Assembly (NCBI GenBank): GCA_008923315.1
Contig: WBSF01000003.1
Span: 124,001-188,000 of the forward strand
DNA from: Betaproteobacteria bacterium SCN1
GTDB taxonomy: Bacteria; Pseudomonadota; Gammaproteobacteria; Burkholderiales; Thiobacillaceae
DNA length: 64,000 nucleotides
Direction: 5' to 3'
Shown: one piece after another, positions 8,300 to 18,727 of the stretch
Numbering within the stretch: the stretch's first letter is position 1
Layout of the letters: each line of letters opens with the position of its first letter
Program-made: the position numbers and the translations under genes
Notes under the pieces: generated by a model
The model's input: only the letters and a program-made list of their open reading frames with translations
Told to the model about the DNA's origin: nothing
Databases searched by the model: none

Positions 8300-9654
8300 A
8301 GATCAAGGCACTCACTCTTACGCTGCTGGCGGCGGGCTTTGCGCCCGCCTTGCCGGCCTGGGCGGAGACGGTCTCGCTGCAGCAGGCCGTGGAAATGAGC
8401 CTGGCCGCCGATCCGCGCATCAAGGAGCGCGAACAGGTGGTGGAAGCCGCACGTGCACTGGTGCAGGAAGTGAAGGGCAATGCGGGCTGGCGCGTCAGTG
8501 CCAATGCCTTCATCGGTCTGGCGCCGGAAGCCGAAGGCGGCTTCTATCAGGGCGGCGCGTATTCAGGGACCAATCCGCGCACCGACGGCGACAAGCTGCA
8601 TGGCATTTCCGACTGGACGCATCTCGATTTTGCCCTGATCAAGCCGCTGTATACCTTCGGCAAGGTCGAACGCTACAGCGACGCCGCCCAGGGCAATGTC
8701 GAACTCAAACAGGGCGAGCTGAAACAGACGCGTGCCGATATCGTGTACGACACGAAGCGCGCCTACTTCGGCTTTCTGACCGCGCGCGATTCGCGCGCTT
8801 TCCTGGAAGACATGCAGGGGCGCGTCGACCAGGCCATCGCCACCGTGGAACGCGGCCTCAAGGAAGAGAACGGCGAAGTGCGTCAATCGGATCTGTTCGC
8901 ACTGCAGACGGCCCGTGGTCTGTTGACGAAATATGTGCATCAGGCGCGCGCGATCGAGAAGATCAGTCTGGATGGCTTGAAAGTGCTGACCGGTACCGGG
9001 TTGCAGGGCGATCTGCAGGTGGCCGATTCCAGAATCGAGCCCGTGACTTTCCCGCAGATGGATCTCGCCGAATTCCAGGCGCGTGCCCTGCAGGACCGTC
9101 CCGAGATGCAGCAGCTCGAAGCCGGTCTGCGTGCGCGCCGGGCACTGCTCGCGGCGAAAAAGGCGGATCGCATGCCCGACGTTTACGCCGGCGTGATCGG
9201 CCAGTTCAACTATGCCTCGCAGCGCGAGCGCCTCGACAACCCCTATCTGTTCGATCCGTTCAATGGTGGCGGGCTGACCCCCGTCGTCGGCGTGAAGTGG
9301 GACACGGTATTCGGCGTCGCTTCGGCGCGCGTCGACCAGGCCCAGGCCGAACTCGAAGCGCTCAATCACAAGAAGGCCTTCGCGGTTGCCGGCATTCCCT
9401 ACGAGGTGGGTGAGGCCTACGTCAACGCCCAGGCAAACTTCGAATCGCAACGTGCGCTGGCAGATGGCGCGGCCGCGGCGCGGCGCTGGATGATCGCGGC
9501 ACTGGCCGATTTCTCGGCGGGCATCGAAACCGCGGACAAGGTGGCGGATGCGATCAAGAACTACGCGCTGGTTCAGACCGAATACCTGCGTACGGTGAAC
9601 GACTACAACATGAACGTTGCGCAGCTGGCGCGCATGACCGGTGAACTCAAGTAA
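8296..9654 (+). CDS. TolC-family outer-membrane protein inside the mla operon
   Basis: 452 residues with a signal peptide ending at PAWA and two outer-membrane-efflux-type halves (VSLQQAVEMSLAADPRIKE near the start, the LIKPLYTFGKVERY signature near residue 115, then DRPEMQQLEAGLRARRALLAAKKADRMPD in smaller pieces, and a helical C-terminal half). It overlaps mlaD by four bases (ATGA) and is followed by mlaC, so it is an integral member of the operon. In many betaproteobacteria an mlaA (vacJ) lipoprotein gene is found at about this place; no mlaA is seen in the window. TolC-family assignment is firm, but a role in lipid transport is inferred from position only. Confidence 0.82.
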   Translation: MKIKALTLTLLAAGFAPALPAWAETVSLQQAVEMSLAADPRIKEREQVVEAARALVQEVKGNAGWRVSANAFIGLAPEAEGGFYQGGAYSGTNPRTDGDKLHGISDWTHLDFALIKPLYTFGKVERYSDAAQGNVELKQGELKQTRADIVYDTKRAYFGFLTARDSRAFLEDMQGRVDQAIATVERGLKEENGEVRQSDLFALQTARGLLTKYVHQARAIEKISLDGLKVLTGTGLQGDLQVADSRIEPVTFPQMDLAEFQARALQDRPEMQQLEAGLRARRALLAAKKADRMPDVYAGVIGQFNYASQRERLDNPYLFDPFNGGGLTPVVGVKWDTVFGVASARVDQAQAELEALNHKKAFAVAGIPYEVGEAYVNAQANFESQRALADGAAAARRWMIAALADFSAGIETADKVADAIKNYALVQTEYLRTVNDYNMNVAQLARMTGELK

Positions 9655-9702
9655 ACCGGAAGCGTCTACCTTTTCGAACCCAGAGACAGACAGGACCTGA
9701 TT

Positions 9703-10344
9703 ATGTTGCGCTCTTTCATTGCGGCACTGGCGCTCTCGCTGGCGGGGCTTGCCGGGGCTGCGCAGGCCGCCGATACACCGCCCGACGTGCTCGCCCGGAC
9801 CACGACCCAGGAAGTGCTGGCCGTGTTGAAGCAGGACCGGGACATCCGCAATGGCGACATGTCGAGGGTATACCAGCTGGTCGAAGCGAAAATCCTGCCC
9901 AATTTCGATTTCAACCGCATGACCCAGCTCGCGGTCGGCAAGAACTGGCCGCGCGCCAGCGCCAAGCAGAAGCAGGCACTGGTGGCCGAATTCCGGAATC
10001 TGCTGGTGCGCACCTATTCGGCTTCGCTGATCGCATTCAACAACCAGTCGGTCGAGTTCAAGCCGTTCACGATGAAGCCGGACGACGAAGACGTGATCGT
10101 GCGTACCGAGATTCGCCAGCCGGGCGGCCAGCCCATTCCCATCGACTACAACATGTACAAGACGGCTTTCGGCTGGAAAGTCTATGACGTCTCGATCGAC
10201 AGCGTGAGCCTGGTTACCAACTATCGCGCTTCGTTCGCCACGACAGTGCGTCAGAACGGTATCGACGGCCTGATCAAGACACTCGCGGACCAGTCCGCAC
10301 GCGCTGCAACCTCGGGCAAACCGGCGGCCCGCCCCGGTTCGTGA
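9703..10344 (+). CDS. mlaC: Periplasmic phospholipid-binding protein MlaC
   Basis: Soluble shuttle of the Mla pathway, 213 residues. It has a signal peptide (MLRSFIAALALSLAGLAG, cleavage near AQA) followed by the MlaC/Ttg2D fold. Recognisable segments are NFDFNRMTQLAVGKNWPRAS, FRNLLVRTYSASL and YDVSIDSVSLVTNYR with the VRQNGIDGLIKTL ending. It sits between the TolC-family gene and mlaB, and its stop overlaps the GTG of mlaB. Confidence 0.94.
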   Translation: MLRSFIAALALSLAGLAGAAQAADTPPDVLARTTTQEVLAVLKQDRDIRNGDMSRVYQLVEAKILPNFDFNRMTQLAVGKNWPRASAKQKQALVAEFRNLLVRTYSASLIAFNNQSVEFKPFTMKPDDEDVIVRTEIRQPGGQPIPIDYNMYKTAFGWKVYDVSIDSVSLVTNYRASFATTVRQNGIDGLIKTLADQSARAATSGKPAARPGS

Positions 10345-10610
10345 TCGCCTGCGAGGGCGGCCGCTGCCGTATCGACGGCGATGTGACGGTCGATACGGTC
10401 GGCGGTTTGCTGCGCGCACTGCAGCCGCAACTGGCGGCAGGTATGCGCCAGCTCGATTTCAGCGGTATCGGCCGTGCCGATTCGGCGGCGCTGGCGTTGA
10501 TCTTTGGCGCACAACGCCAGGCTGGGGGCGCCTTGACGTGCATCGGTCTGCCGGAAGGTTTCAGGACGCTGGCCGAATTGTATGGCGTTTCGGCGCTGTT
10601 GCCGGCATGA
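10341..10610 (+). CDS. mlaB: STAS-domain protein MlaB
   Basis: Small cytoplasmic STAS-domain subunit (89 residues) that binds and activates MlaF. It has the STAS core LDFSGIGRADSAALALIFGAQRQA, with Ser at the position that is Thr or Ser in MlaB proteins. The GTG start overlaps the mlaC stop (GTGA), and its own stop overlaps the next ATG (ATGA). It closes the mla part of the run and connects it to the ABC-2 exporter genes. Confidence 0.85.
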   Translation: MIACEGGRCRIDGDVTVDTVGGLLRALQPQLAAGMRQLDFSGIGRADSAALALIFGAQRQAGGALTCIGLPEGFRTLAELYGVSALLPA

Positions 10611-11503
10611 CCGCGGCGATTCACGTCGCCGACCTGCGCAAGCGTTTCCATTCCACCCAGGCGCTCGACGGCGTCTCACTCGACATCCAGCCCGGTGAGT
10701 TTTTCGGCCTGCTGGGCCCGAACGGCGCGGGCAAGACCACGCTGATTTCCATTCTCGCGGGGCTTGCCCGCGCCGATGCCGGCGAAGCCCGCGTCATGGG
10801 GCATGACGTGGTGCGCGATTACCGGCAAGCCCGCCGCGCGCTGGGGGTGGTGCCTCAGGAGTTGGTCCACGACCCCTTTTTCAACGTGCGGGAGACACTG
10901 CGCATCCAATCCGGCTATTTCGGGCTCAGGAACAACGACGACTGGATCGACGAGATCATGCATCACCTCGATCTGACCCCGCATGCCGGCAAGAATACGC
11001 AGGCGCTGTCGGGGGGCATGAAACGCCGCCTGCTGGTGGCGCAGGCGCTGGTGCACCGGCCGCCGGTGATTGTGCTGGACGAACCCACCGCCGGGGTCGA
11101 CGTCGACCTGCGCCGCTCCCTGTGGGCCTTTGTCAGCCGGCTGAACAGGGAAGGGCACACGGTTTTGCTCACTACGCATTACCTCGAGGAGGCTGAGGCC
11201 CTGTGCGGCCGGGTGGCCATGCTGAAGGCGGGCAGGGTGGTCGCGCTCGACGCTACCCGCAATCTATTGAAGCTGACCAACGAGCACTGCGCCCAGCTGC
11301 GGCTCGACACCGCGCCCCCCGCCGACTGGCAGGCCCGGCTGCAGACCGGCGCGGATGGCGACTGGCGTTTCAGCTTCGGCGACTATGCGGAGCTGGAAAC
11401 GCTGTTGGCGGGTTTGCGTGCAGCCGGCGTGCAGGTGAAGGAAATGCACCTGCAGGAACCCGATCTGGAGGATGTCTTTACCGACATCATGAAGCGCGCA
11501 TGA
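10607..11503 (+). CDS. ABC-2 type exporter ATP-binding protein (YadG-like)
   Basis: 298-residue ATPase with Walker A GPNGAGKTT, signature LSGGMKRRLLVAQAL, Walker B VIVLDEPTAGVD and switch TTHYLEEAE, matching the CcmA/YadG class of exporter ATPases. The ATG at 10607 overlaps the mlaB stop; an upstream extension to 10538 would run inside mlaB. It pairs with the permease that follows with a four-base overlap. The substrate is unknown. This pair commonly follows mla genes in betaproteobacteria, but a shared function has not been shown here. Confidence 0.88.
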   Translation: MTAAIHVADLRKRFHSTQALDGVSLDIQPGEFFGLLGPNGAGKTTLISILAGLARADAGEARVMGHDVVRDYRQARRALGVVPQELVHDPFFNVRETLRIQSGYFGLRNNDDWIDEIMHHLDLTPHAGKNTQALSGGMKRRLLVAQALVHRPPVIVLDEPTAGVDVDLRRSLWAFVSRLNREGHTVLLTTHYLEEAEALCGRVAMLKAGRVVALDATRNLLKLTNEHCAQLRLDTAPPADWQARLQTGADGDWRFSFGDYAELETLLAGLRAAGVQVKEMHLQEPDLEDVFTDIMKRA

Positions 11504-12258
11504 GCGGTTTCACGGCGCTGTTCCACAAAGAGATGCTCCGTTTCTGGAAGGTGGCGGTACAGACCGTGGTCGCACCGGTGGTGACCGCGCTGTTGTATCT
11601 GCTGATTTTCTCGCATGTGCTGGAGGCCCACGTCGAAGTCTATCCGGGGGTGTCGTACACCGCATTCCTCGTGCCCGGGCTGGTGATGATGAGCATGCTG
11701 CAGAATGCGTTCTCCAACAGTTCTTCCAGCCTTATCCAGTCGAAGATGCAGGGCAACATCGTGTTCGTGCTGTTGCCGCCGCTGTCCTACATGGAATTCT
11801 TCCTTGCCTATCTGTGGGCGGCGGTGATTCGCGGCCTCGTCGTGGGGCTGGGGGTCTGGGCGGTGACGCTGGGGTTCGCTTCGCCGCAGCACCTGCCGCA
11901 TCCGGGCTGGCTGCTGGCCAATGCGCTGCTTGCCTGCGGCATGCTGGGTGCACTGGGTATCGTGGCCGGCATCTGGGCCGAGAAATACGACCAGCTCGCG
12001 GCTTTCCAGAATTTCCTCATTCTGCCGCTCACCTTCCTGTCCGGCGTGTTCTACTCGATTCACTCCCTGCCGCCGTTCTGGGAAGCGGTCTCGCATTTTA
12101 ATCCCGTGTTCTATCTGATCGACGGTTTCCGCTACGCCTTCGTCGGCCATTCCGACGCCGACCCCTGGTTCGGTCTGCTGGTCTCGACGGGCTGCTTTGT
12201 GGCAATATCCGCGCTCACGCTGATACTGCTCAGAAGCGGCTATAAATTGAGGCACTGA
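11500..12258 (+). CDS. ABC-2 type exporter permease (YadH-like)
   Basis: 252-residue inner-membrane permease with about six hydrophobic segments and the ABC-2 signature region (GIWAEKYDQLAAFQNFLILPL, then FLSGVFYSI and FNPVFYLIDGFRYAFVG). The start overlaps the stop of the ATPase gene (ATGA), so the two are made in tandem. It ends one base before the next gene. Export substrate not predictable. Confidence 0.88.
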   Translation: MSGFTALFHKEMLRFWKVAVQTVVAPVVTALLYLLIFSHVLEAHVEVYPGVSYTAFLVPGLVMMSMLQNAFSNSSSSLIQSKMQGNIVFVLLPPLSYMEFFLAYLWAAVIRGLVVGLGVWAVTLGFASPQHLPHPGWLLANALLACGMLGALGIVAGIWAEKYDQLAAFQNFLILPLTFLSGVFYSIHSLPPFWEAVSHFNPVFYLIDGFRYAFVGHSDADPWFGLLVSTGCFVAISALTLILLRSGYKLRH

Positions 12259-12259
12259 C

Positions 12260-13751
<1,492 letters not shown>

Positions 13752-13752
13752 C

Positions 13753-14412
13753 ATGAATACCGGTATCACGCTTGCGCTGTCCAAAGGCCGCATCTTCGAG
13801 GAAACCCTGCCGCTTCTCGCAGCGGCCGGCATCACGCCGAACGAAAGCCCCGAATCCTCGCGCAAGCTCATCATCGGCACCAACCGTCCTGACGTGCGCC
13901 TCATCATCGTGCGCGCGAGCGATGTGCCGACCTATGTGCAATACGGCGGCGCGGATATCGGCATCGCCGGCAAGGATGTTCTGAACGAACACGGGGGCGC
14001 CGGACTGTATCAGCCGCTTGACCTGCAGATCGCCAAATGCCGCATGATGGTTGCCGTGCGCGAGGGATACGACTACGCCGGCACGGTGAAAGAAGGCGCG
14101 CGGATTCGCGTCGCCACCAAATATGTCGACGCGGCCAGGGACCATTTTGCAGGCAAGGGCGTACATATCGATCTCATCAAGCTTTACGGATCCATGGAAC
14201 TGGCTCCGCTGGTCGGTTTGTCCGACGTCATCGTCGATCTCGTCTCGACCGGTGGTACGCTGAAAGCGAATGGTCTGGTCGCGGTGGAACATATTGGCGA
14301 CATCAGTTCGCGACTGGTGGTCAATCAGGCGGCGCTCAAGCTCAAGCGCGGGCTGATCCAGCCGGTGATCGACGCGTTTGCGGCGGCGGTTGGCGCGCGC
14401 ATGGCAACGTGA
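13753..14412 (+). CDS. hisG: ATP phosphoribosyltransferase, short form
   Basis: Catalyses the first step of histidine synthesis (ATP + PRPP). 219 residues: this is the short form lacking the C-terminal regulatory domain, which in characterised cases needs HisZ for activity; hisZ is not in this window. The PRPP-binding segment is [14 protein letters not shown] near residue 160, and [14 protein letters not shown] is also typical. The ATG at 13753 is two bases after the murA stop. In many betaproteobacteria hisD follows hisG; here a glycan-assembly gene begins two bases after the stop. Confidence 0.96.
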   Translation: MNTGITLALSKGRIFEETLPLLAAAGITPNESPESSRKLIIGTNRPDVRLIIVRASDVPTYVQYGGADIGIAGKDVLNEHGGAGLYQPLDLQIAKCRMMVAVREGYDYAGTVKEGARIRVATKYVDAARDHFAGKGVHIDLIKLYGSMELAPLVGLSDVIVDLVSTGGTLKANGLVAVEHIGDISSRLVVNQAALKLKRGLIQPVIDAFAAAVGARMAT

Positions 14413-14414
14413 CC

Positions 14415-15659
14415 ATGGGTGCCCTGTTCAATACTGCGTCCTGGGCGCCCGCTCTCCTGATCTGGTCGTTTCTTCTGTTGATGCCGTTCAGCCGTTCGGC
14501 TGAATTACCGACGCTCGTCATGGCCATTCTGGGCAGCATCCTGTTGTGGCGACATGGCAAGGAAGCCTGCTGGCAGGGTGGAGCGCGGATCTACAGCATT
14601 ATGTTTTTGTGCATCTGGGTGCCGATCGTGCTGTCTGTGCCTGATTCCTTGTGGTTCAAGAAATCACTGAGTACAGCCCTGACGTTTCCGCGAATTTACC
14701 TGGCGGGTCTCTACATCATCTGGATGCTCCGGGAGCCGTTGGTGCACCAGCGTGTCCTGAAACTCGTCGCATGGCTGCTGCTGTTCTGGGTGGTCGATGC
14801 TTTCATCCAGGCCGTAATCGGTTATGACCTGTTTGGTTATGCTTATCCCGAACGGCTCAATGGATTGTTCGGGCCGGACAGCTGGAAACTCGGACTCAGC
14901 CTTTCCATGCTTGCACCCATATTGTGGGAATACGTTTCGAGGCATGGCAACCGCTGGCAGTTGGCACTGGTCTGGCTGGGGACGGCCACTGTAGTCTTGC
15001 TGGCCAGCAATCGGGAAAGCTGGATTGTGTTTGCCATTGCGACCACGATGTGGAGCTGGGTTTACGCGCGGCGCCTGGGCTTTCACCCTGTCAAGCTGCT
15101 GGCGCCGCTAGTCGTCGTCGTCCTGGTGGCGGGCGTACTGGCTTACCAGACCAACCCCCGATTCGCTGTGCGAATCGACAAGTCGCTGGCTGTACTCGAT
15201 TTTACTTACGAAAGCCTGGATGAAGCCAGTTCGCGGCGTATGCATTTATGGAGCAATGCCGTCAGCGTGATTGAAAATCACCCCGTCAACGGTGCCGGCG
15301 TGCGCTCATATCGCTACGCATATGCTAAGTATGCCGAGGCCGATGATCCTTATGTGCGCGCCGACGGGACCGGTATGATCTATGCCCATCAGCTCATACT
15401 TGAAGTTGGGGCTGAGACGGGCTTGATCGGTTTGATCGGCCTGCTTTTTTTTCTGGCGATACTGGTGCGCGTCGGTATAGGTGCCTCCGCTCGTTCGCCG
15501 CTGGTCTGGGCGGCATGGCTCGGTGTATTCGCCTGGTTTTTCCCGATCAATACGCATACGGCTCTGTATTCTGCGTTCTGGTCTTTGTTGCTCGGGTGGA
15601 TGGTGGCTGTGGTAGTGAGCCAGCCACGAACACCTGATATGCCAGCTGAGCGCAGCTGA
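14415..15659 (+). CDS. O-antigen ligase/polymerase-type membrane protein (Wzy_C family)
   Basis: 414 residues with about ten to twelve hydrophobic segments and the large periplasmic loop of Wzy/WaaL/PglL-type enzymes, including RMHLWSNAVSVIENHPVNGAG, a sequence pattern (R-x-x-x-W-x8-HPxxGxG) shared by ligases and polymerases, then a His in YAHQLILEVGAETGLIGL. Such enzymes transfer or polymerise lipid-linked glycans on the periplasmic side. Whether it polymerises an O-antigen, ligates it to lipid A-core or glycosylates pilins (PglL/PilO type) cannot be decided. It begins two bases after hisG and is the first gene of the glycan region. Confidence 0.8.
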   Translation: MGALFNTASWAPALLIWSFLLLMPFSRSAELPTLVMAILGSILLWRHGKEACWQGGARIYSIMFLCIWVPIVLSVPDSLWFKKSLSTALTFPRIYLAGLYIIWMLREPLVHQRVLKLVAWLLLFWVVDAFIQAVIGYDLFGYAYPERLNGLFGPDSWKLGLSLSMLAPILWEYVSRHGNRWQLALVWLGTATVVLLASNRESWIVFAIATTMWSWVYARRLGFHPVKLLAPLVVVVLVAGVLAYQTNPRFAVRIDKSLAVLDFTYESLDEASSRRMHLWSNAVSVIENHPVNGAGVRSYRYAYAKYAEADDPYVRADGTGMIYAHQLILEVGAETGLIGLIGLLFFLAILVRVGIGASARSPLVWAAWLGVFAWFFPINTHTALYSAFWSLLLGWMVAVVVSQPRTPDMPAERS

Positions 15660-15727
15660 AGTGACCGTCCGGGTATCGACTCTCTTTAAAGAAGAAACGC
15701 GTTTGATCTGGGTTTCCGGACTGATGA

Positions 15728-15804
15728 TTCGGTATCTAACAACAATTGGCGGCCTATTCCTTAATAGGGTTGAGCCGCTGCACGAATTCTCAATCAATAC
15801 CGAA
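15728..15804. promoter_or_regulatory. Nested inverted repeats in the wzx-like leader
   Basis: Three arm pairs nest within 77 bases: TTCGGTAT (15728-15735) with ATACCGAA (15797-15804), GCGGC (15749-15753) with GCCGC (15774-15778), and CCTATT with AATAGG (15753-15768). They lie between the ligase and flippase genes and could fold in the leader RNA. No T run follows, so it is not an ordinary terminator. Confidence 0.35.
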
Positions 15805-15821
15805 GCCTCGTTTGAACAGGG

Positions 15822-17120
15822 ATGCTGAGGCAACTTGTGAGGGGTGGGGCAATCGCCCTCATTGTTCAAGGCAGTGGCGCGCTGCTCGTGTTGGGGATCG
15901 ATATGTTGCTCGGCCGCTGGCTCGGAGTGGTCGAGTACGGTTTATTTGCGCTGGCCAATGCTTGGCTGACGATACTCGCCATAGTTGCTGCACTGGGGTT
16001 TAATCAGGCTTTATTGAAATTTGTTCCCATATATGAGAGCCAAAATGCTTGGCCCGAATTGAAGGGTGTCTTGCGCTTTGCTCACGTGTATTCAGGGTTG
16101 GCTGCGGTGGCGATTTTCATGGCAGGCATGATGCTGTTATGGGCACTTGAACCATGTTGTATCAGCTCCGGTGTATTGCCGGCTTTTGCATGGGCGCTGG
16201 GTGCATTGCCGTTTATGGCATGGTCAAGTCTGAGGCAGGCGAGTTTACGTGGGCTGGGTGCTGTGGGACGTGCATTCTTGCCTGATTATGTCCTGCGCCC
16301 ATTGTTACTGTTGTTGGGACTCTTGCTATTACATAAGCTCCAGTTCGCTTTGGATGCGGCGGGTGTGCTGGCGCTCAATTTTCTTGCGGTTTTTATCGCA
16401 TTCATGATCGGCTCATGGTGGCTCAAGGGCCTTTTGCCACATGAGCTAAAAGGCGTTCCGATAGCTCCTCCAAGTGACGATTGGTTGGCTATGGCGATGC
16501 CCATGCTGTTGATCATCAGTTTCAATCTAATTAGCAATCGAGTCGATATTCTTATGCTTGGTGGTTTTGCATCGAGATCTGATGTCGGCGTATATGCGGC
16601 AGCCAGTCGGATCTCGGAAATCGTCGTTTTCGCGTTAGCCGCAACCAATGCGATTGTGGCACCTATGATTGCACGGTTGTATGCCAGAGAGGATCGGGTT
16701 GCCCTGGAAAAACTTATACGTACGGTCGCATGGCTTATATTGCTTGTGACAGTCCCGGTAGCGTTACTGGTCTTGCTATTTGGCGAGAAATTTCTGTCGT
16801 TTTTTGGTCCGGGGTTTGGAGCAGGCTATACGATTCTTATCATTCTGGTCGGAGGGCAGTTAATCAATTCCCTGTGCGGGCCGGTCGGCTATCTTTTAGG
16901 GATGACAGGGCATCAACGAACTGCCATGCGAATTGTCGCTGGATCTGCTGTTTTGAATGTCGCGCTTAATGCACTTCTGATTCCGGTATTCGGTGCTATT
17001 GGAGCAGCCGTCGCAACGGCTGCAAGTCTTGCTACCTGGAATCTTTTGATGCTCAGGGCGGTCAGGCTGAAGCTTGGTCTGCGCCCTTCTATCCTGAGCC
17101 CTCGATACAGGCTGACATGA
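15822..17120 (+). CDS. Polysaccharide flippase (Wzx/MATE-like)
   Basis: 432 residues with about twelve transmembrane segments in the pattern of the polysaccharide biosynthesis (PST/MVF) flippases that move undecaprenyl-linked glycans across the inner membrane. Helpful landmarks are LLGRWLGVVEYGLFALANAW near the N-terminus and LISNRVDILMLGGFASRSDVGVYAAASRISE near residue 230. Base composition is clearly more AT-rich than in murA or hisG, with many TTA, ATA and AGA-type codons, consistent with acquisition by transfer. Its stop overlaps the start of the sulfotransferase gene (ATGA). Confidence 0.85.
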   Translation: MLRQLVRGGAIALIVQGSGALLVLGIDMLLGRWLGVVEYGLFALANAWLTILAIVAALGFNQALLKFVPIYESQNAWPELKGVLRFAHVYSGLAAVAIFMAGMMLLWALEPCCISSGVLPAFAWALGALPFMAWSSLRQASLRGLGAVGRAFLPDYVLRPLLLLLGLLLLHKLQFALDAAGVLALNFLAVFIAFMIGSWWLKGLLPHELKGVPIAPPSDDWLAMAMPMLLIISFNLISNRVDILMLGGFASRSDVGVYAAASRISEIVVFALAATNAIVAPMIARLYAREDRVALEKLIRTVAWLILLVTVPVALLVLLFGEKFLSFFGPGFGAGYTILIILVGGQLINSLCGPVGYLLGMTGHQRTAMRIVAGSAVLNVALNALLIPVFGAIGAAVATAASLATWNLLMLRAVRLKLGLRPSILSPRYRLT

Positions 17121-18076
17121 CGCGACCGAATTTCTTTATCGTTGGCGCCCCTAAGTGTGGGACCACTGCACTGAGTGAATATCTGAAAGGGCATCCAAGC
17201 GTATTCATATGCGAACCGAAAGAGCCTAATTATTTTTCCTTTGATTTTAGGGGGCTTCAGTATGTTCGAGACGAAAAAGCCTACGTTGCGCTTTTTGGGC
17301 ACGCAACCAGCAGCCAAACGCGCATCGGTGAGGCATCAGTCAGTTATTTATATTCACGTGAGGCTTTGCCAGCCGTTAAGCAGTTTGTTCCTGATGCGCA
17401 GATCATAGTCATGGTGCGAAACCCAGTGAACATGGCGATATCACTTCATCGCCAACTGGTCTATGCAGGCTATGAGGACGTGCATGATTTCGAGGAGGCT
17501 TGGCGGTTGCAGGAGTCCCGGCGAAATGGATTGCACATTCCCCCAAACTGCCGGGAAGAAGCATTTCTTCAATATGCCGAGGTCTGCAGCTTGGGTACGC
17601 AACTGCAGCGTCTCCATGCGGTTTTCCCGAGTGAGCAAATCAAAGTGATTCTGTTTGACGATTTTGTTCGTGATACGCGTGGTGTCTATCGGGAAGTTCT
17701 CGATTTTCTGGGATTGCCTGACGATGCGCGAGAAAACTTTCCCCTGATCAATGAGGCTAAGCGACCACGTTACGAAATGCTGTCAAAGGTGATTGCCCGG
17801 GGAAAACCATGGGTGGTTCGAGTGGCTCTTCAGGCGCGCGACATGACTGGCTGGAACCCTTTTCCTTGGTTGCGCAGGCTCGAATCGATCAATCAGATAC
17901 GGGTTGAAAAGTATTCGATCCGATGGGACTTCTGCAAGGAAATGCTTGCTGCTTTTAAAGAAGATATTGCGTTGCTGTCCAGCCTTATTGAGCGGGATTT
18001 GAGTTGCTGGCAAACCATATGCGAGGTGCTGCCCGGTTCACCTGAAATGGCTGGACTGAATGAGAAACCATTTTGA
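17117..18076 (+). CDS. PAPS-dependent sulfotransferase family protein
   Basis: 319 residues, cytoplasmic, no signal peptide. It begins with the 5'-phosphosulfate-binding loop FFIVGAPKCGTTALSEYL (residues 5-22) and has the 3'-phosphate-binding region ending VMVRNPVNMAISLHRQL near residues 105-117, as in Sulfotransfer family (heparan-sulfate-like) enzymes. It is coupled to the flippase gene and precedes the glycosyl-1-phosphate transferase, so the likely acceptor is a sugar of the local glycan. As in the flippase gene, AT content is raised. PAPS synthesis genes are not in the window. Confidence 0.85.
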   Translation: MTRPNFFIVGAPKCGTTALSEYLKGHPSVFICEPKEPNYFSFDFRGLQYVRDEKAYVALFGHATSSQTRIGEASVSYLYSREALPAVKQFVPDAQIIVMVRNPVNMAISLHRQLVYAGYEDVHDFEEAWRLQESRRNGLHIPPNCREEAFLQYAEVCSLGTQLQRLHAVFPSEQIKVILFDDFVRDTRGVYREVLDFLGLPDDARENFPLINEAKRPRYEMLSKVIARGKPWVVRVALQARDMTGWNPFPWLRRLESINQIRVEKYSIRWDFCKEMLAAFKEDIALLSSLIERDLSCWQTICEVLPGSPEMAGLNEKPF

Positions 18077-18124
18077 TTGCGGGACTTGCCTCGGTGTTTC
18101 ATGCTTTATTAAGAGTCGCCATAA

Positions 18125-18727
18125 ATGTTTAAGCGTATTTTCGATATCAGTGTCGCAGCCATTGCGCTGATGTTGTCGATGCCGTTGCTGTTTGCTGTCG
18201 CGATACTGATCAGGGTTTTTCTCGGTATGCCGGTCTTTTTTTCTCAGTTGAGACCGGGGCTCGGTGGGCACCCATTCCGCATGGTCAAGTTTCGCAGCAT
18301 GCGCAGCGCCTGCGATACCGAGGGGCGGCCTCTGCCGGATGAAGCCAGGTTGACCCGGTTCGGAAAATGGTTGAGGGCGAGTAGTCTGGACGAATTGCCG
18401 GAGCTATGGAATGTGTTGTGCGGGGATATGAGTTTGGTAGGTCCGCGCCCCTTACTCATGGAGTATCTGCCGCTTTACAATGCGCGTCAGCGGCGACGGC
18501 ATGAGGTGCGGCCCGGCATTACCGGCTGGGCGCAGGTCAACGGACGCAATGCGATTTCCTGGGACGAGAAATTCGAGCTGGATGTCTGGTATGTCGATCA
18601 CCGATCATTCAGGTTGGATATGACCATTCTGTTCATGACGGTCAGACAGCTGTTTCAGCGCAGAAACATAAATCATGGAGGGCATGCGACCATGCCCCAT
18701 TTTACCGGCTCGGGGCATACGGACTGA
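18125..18727 (+). CDS. pglC: Undecaprenyl-phosphate sugar-1-phosphate transferase (PglC-like)
   Basis: Monotopic phosphoglycosyl transferase of 200 residues. It has an N-terminal re-entrant hydrophobic helix (residues 4-30), FSQLRPGLGGHPFRMVKFRSM, the catalytic Asp-Glu in ASSLDELPELWNVLCGDMSLVGPRPLL, and RPGITGWAQVNGRN. The short, single-domain form matches PglC, which transfers diacetylbacillosamine-1-phosphate to undecaprenyl phosphate. Substrate assignment rests on the adjacent acetyltransferase, aminotransferase and dehydratase. It would start assembly of the lipid-linked glycan. Confidence 0.85.
   Translation: MFKRIFDISVAAIALMLSMPLLFAVAILIRVFLGMPVFFSQLRPGLGGHPFRMVKFRSMRSACDTEGRPLPDEARLTRFGKWLRASSLDELPELWNVLCGDMSLVGPRPLLMEYLPLYNARQRRRHEVRPGITGWAQVNGRNAISWDEKFELDVWYVDHRSFRLDMTILFMTVRQLFQRRNINHGGHATMPHFTGSGHTD

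Noticed and set aside
15749-15759. GGCGG-containing stretch resembling an RfaH ops element before the flippase gene
   Set aside because: Only the first bases match GGCGGTAG; the rest differs and forms a hairpin instead.
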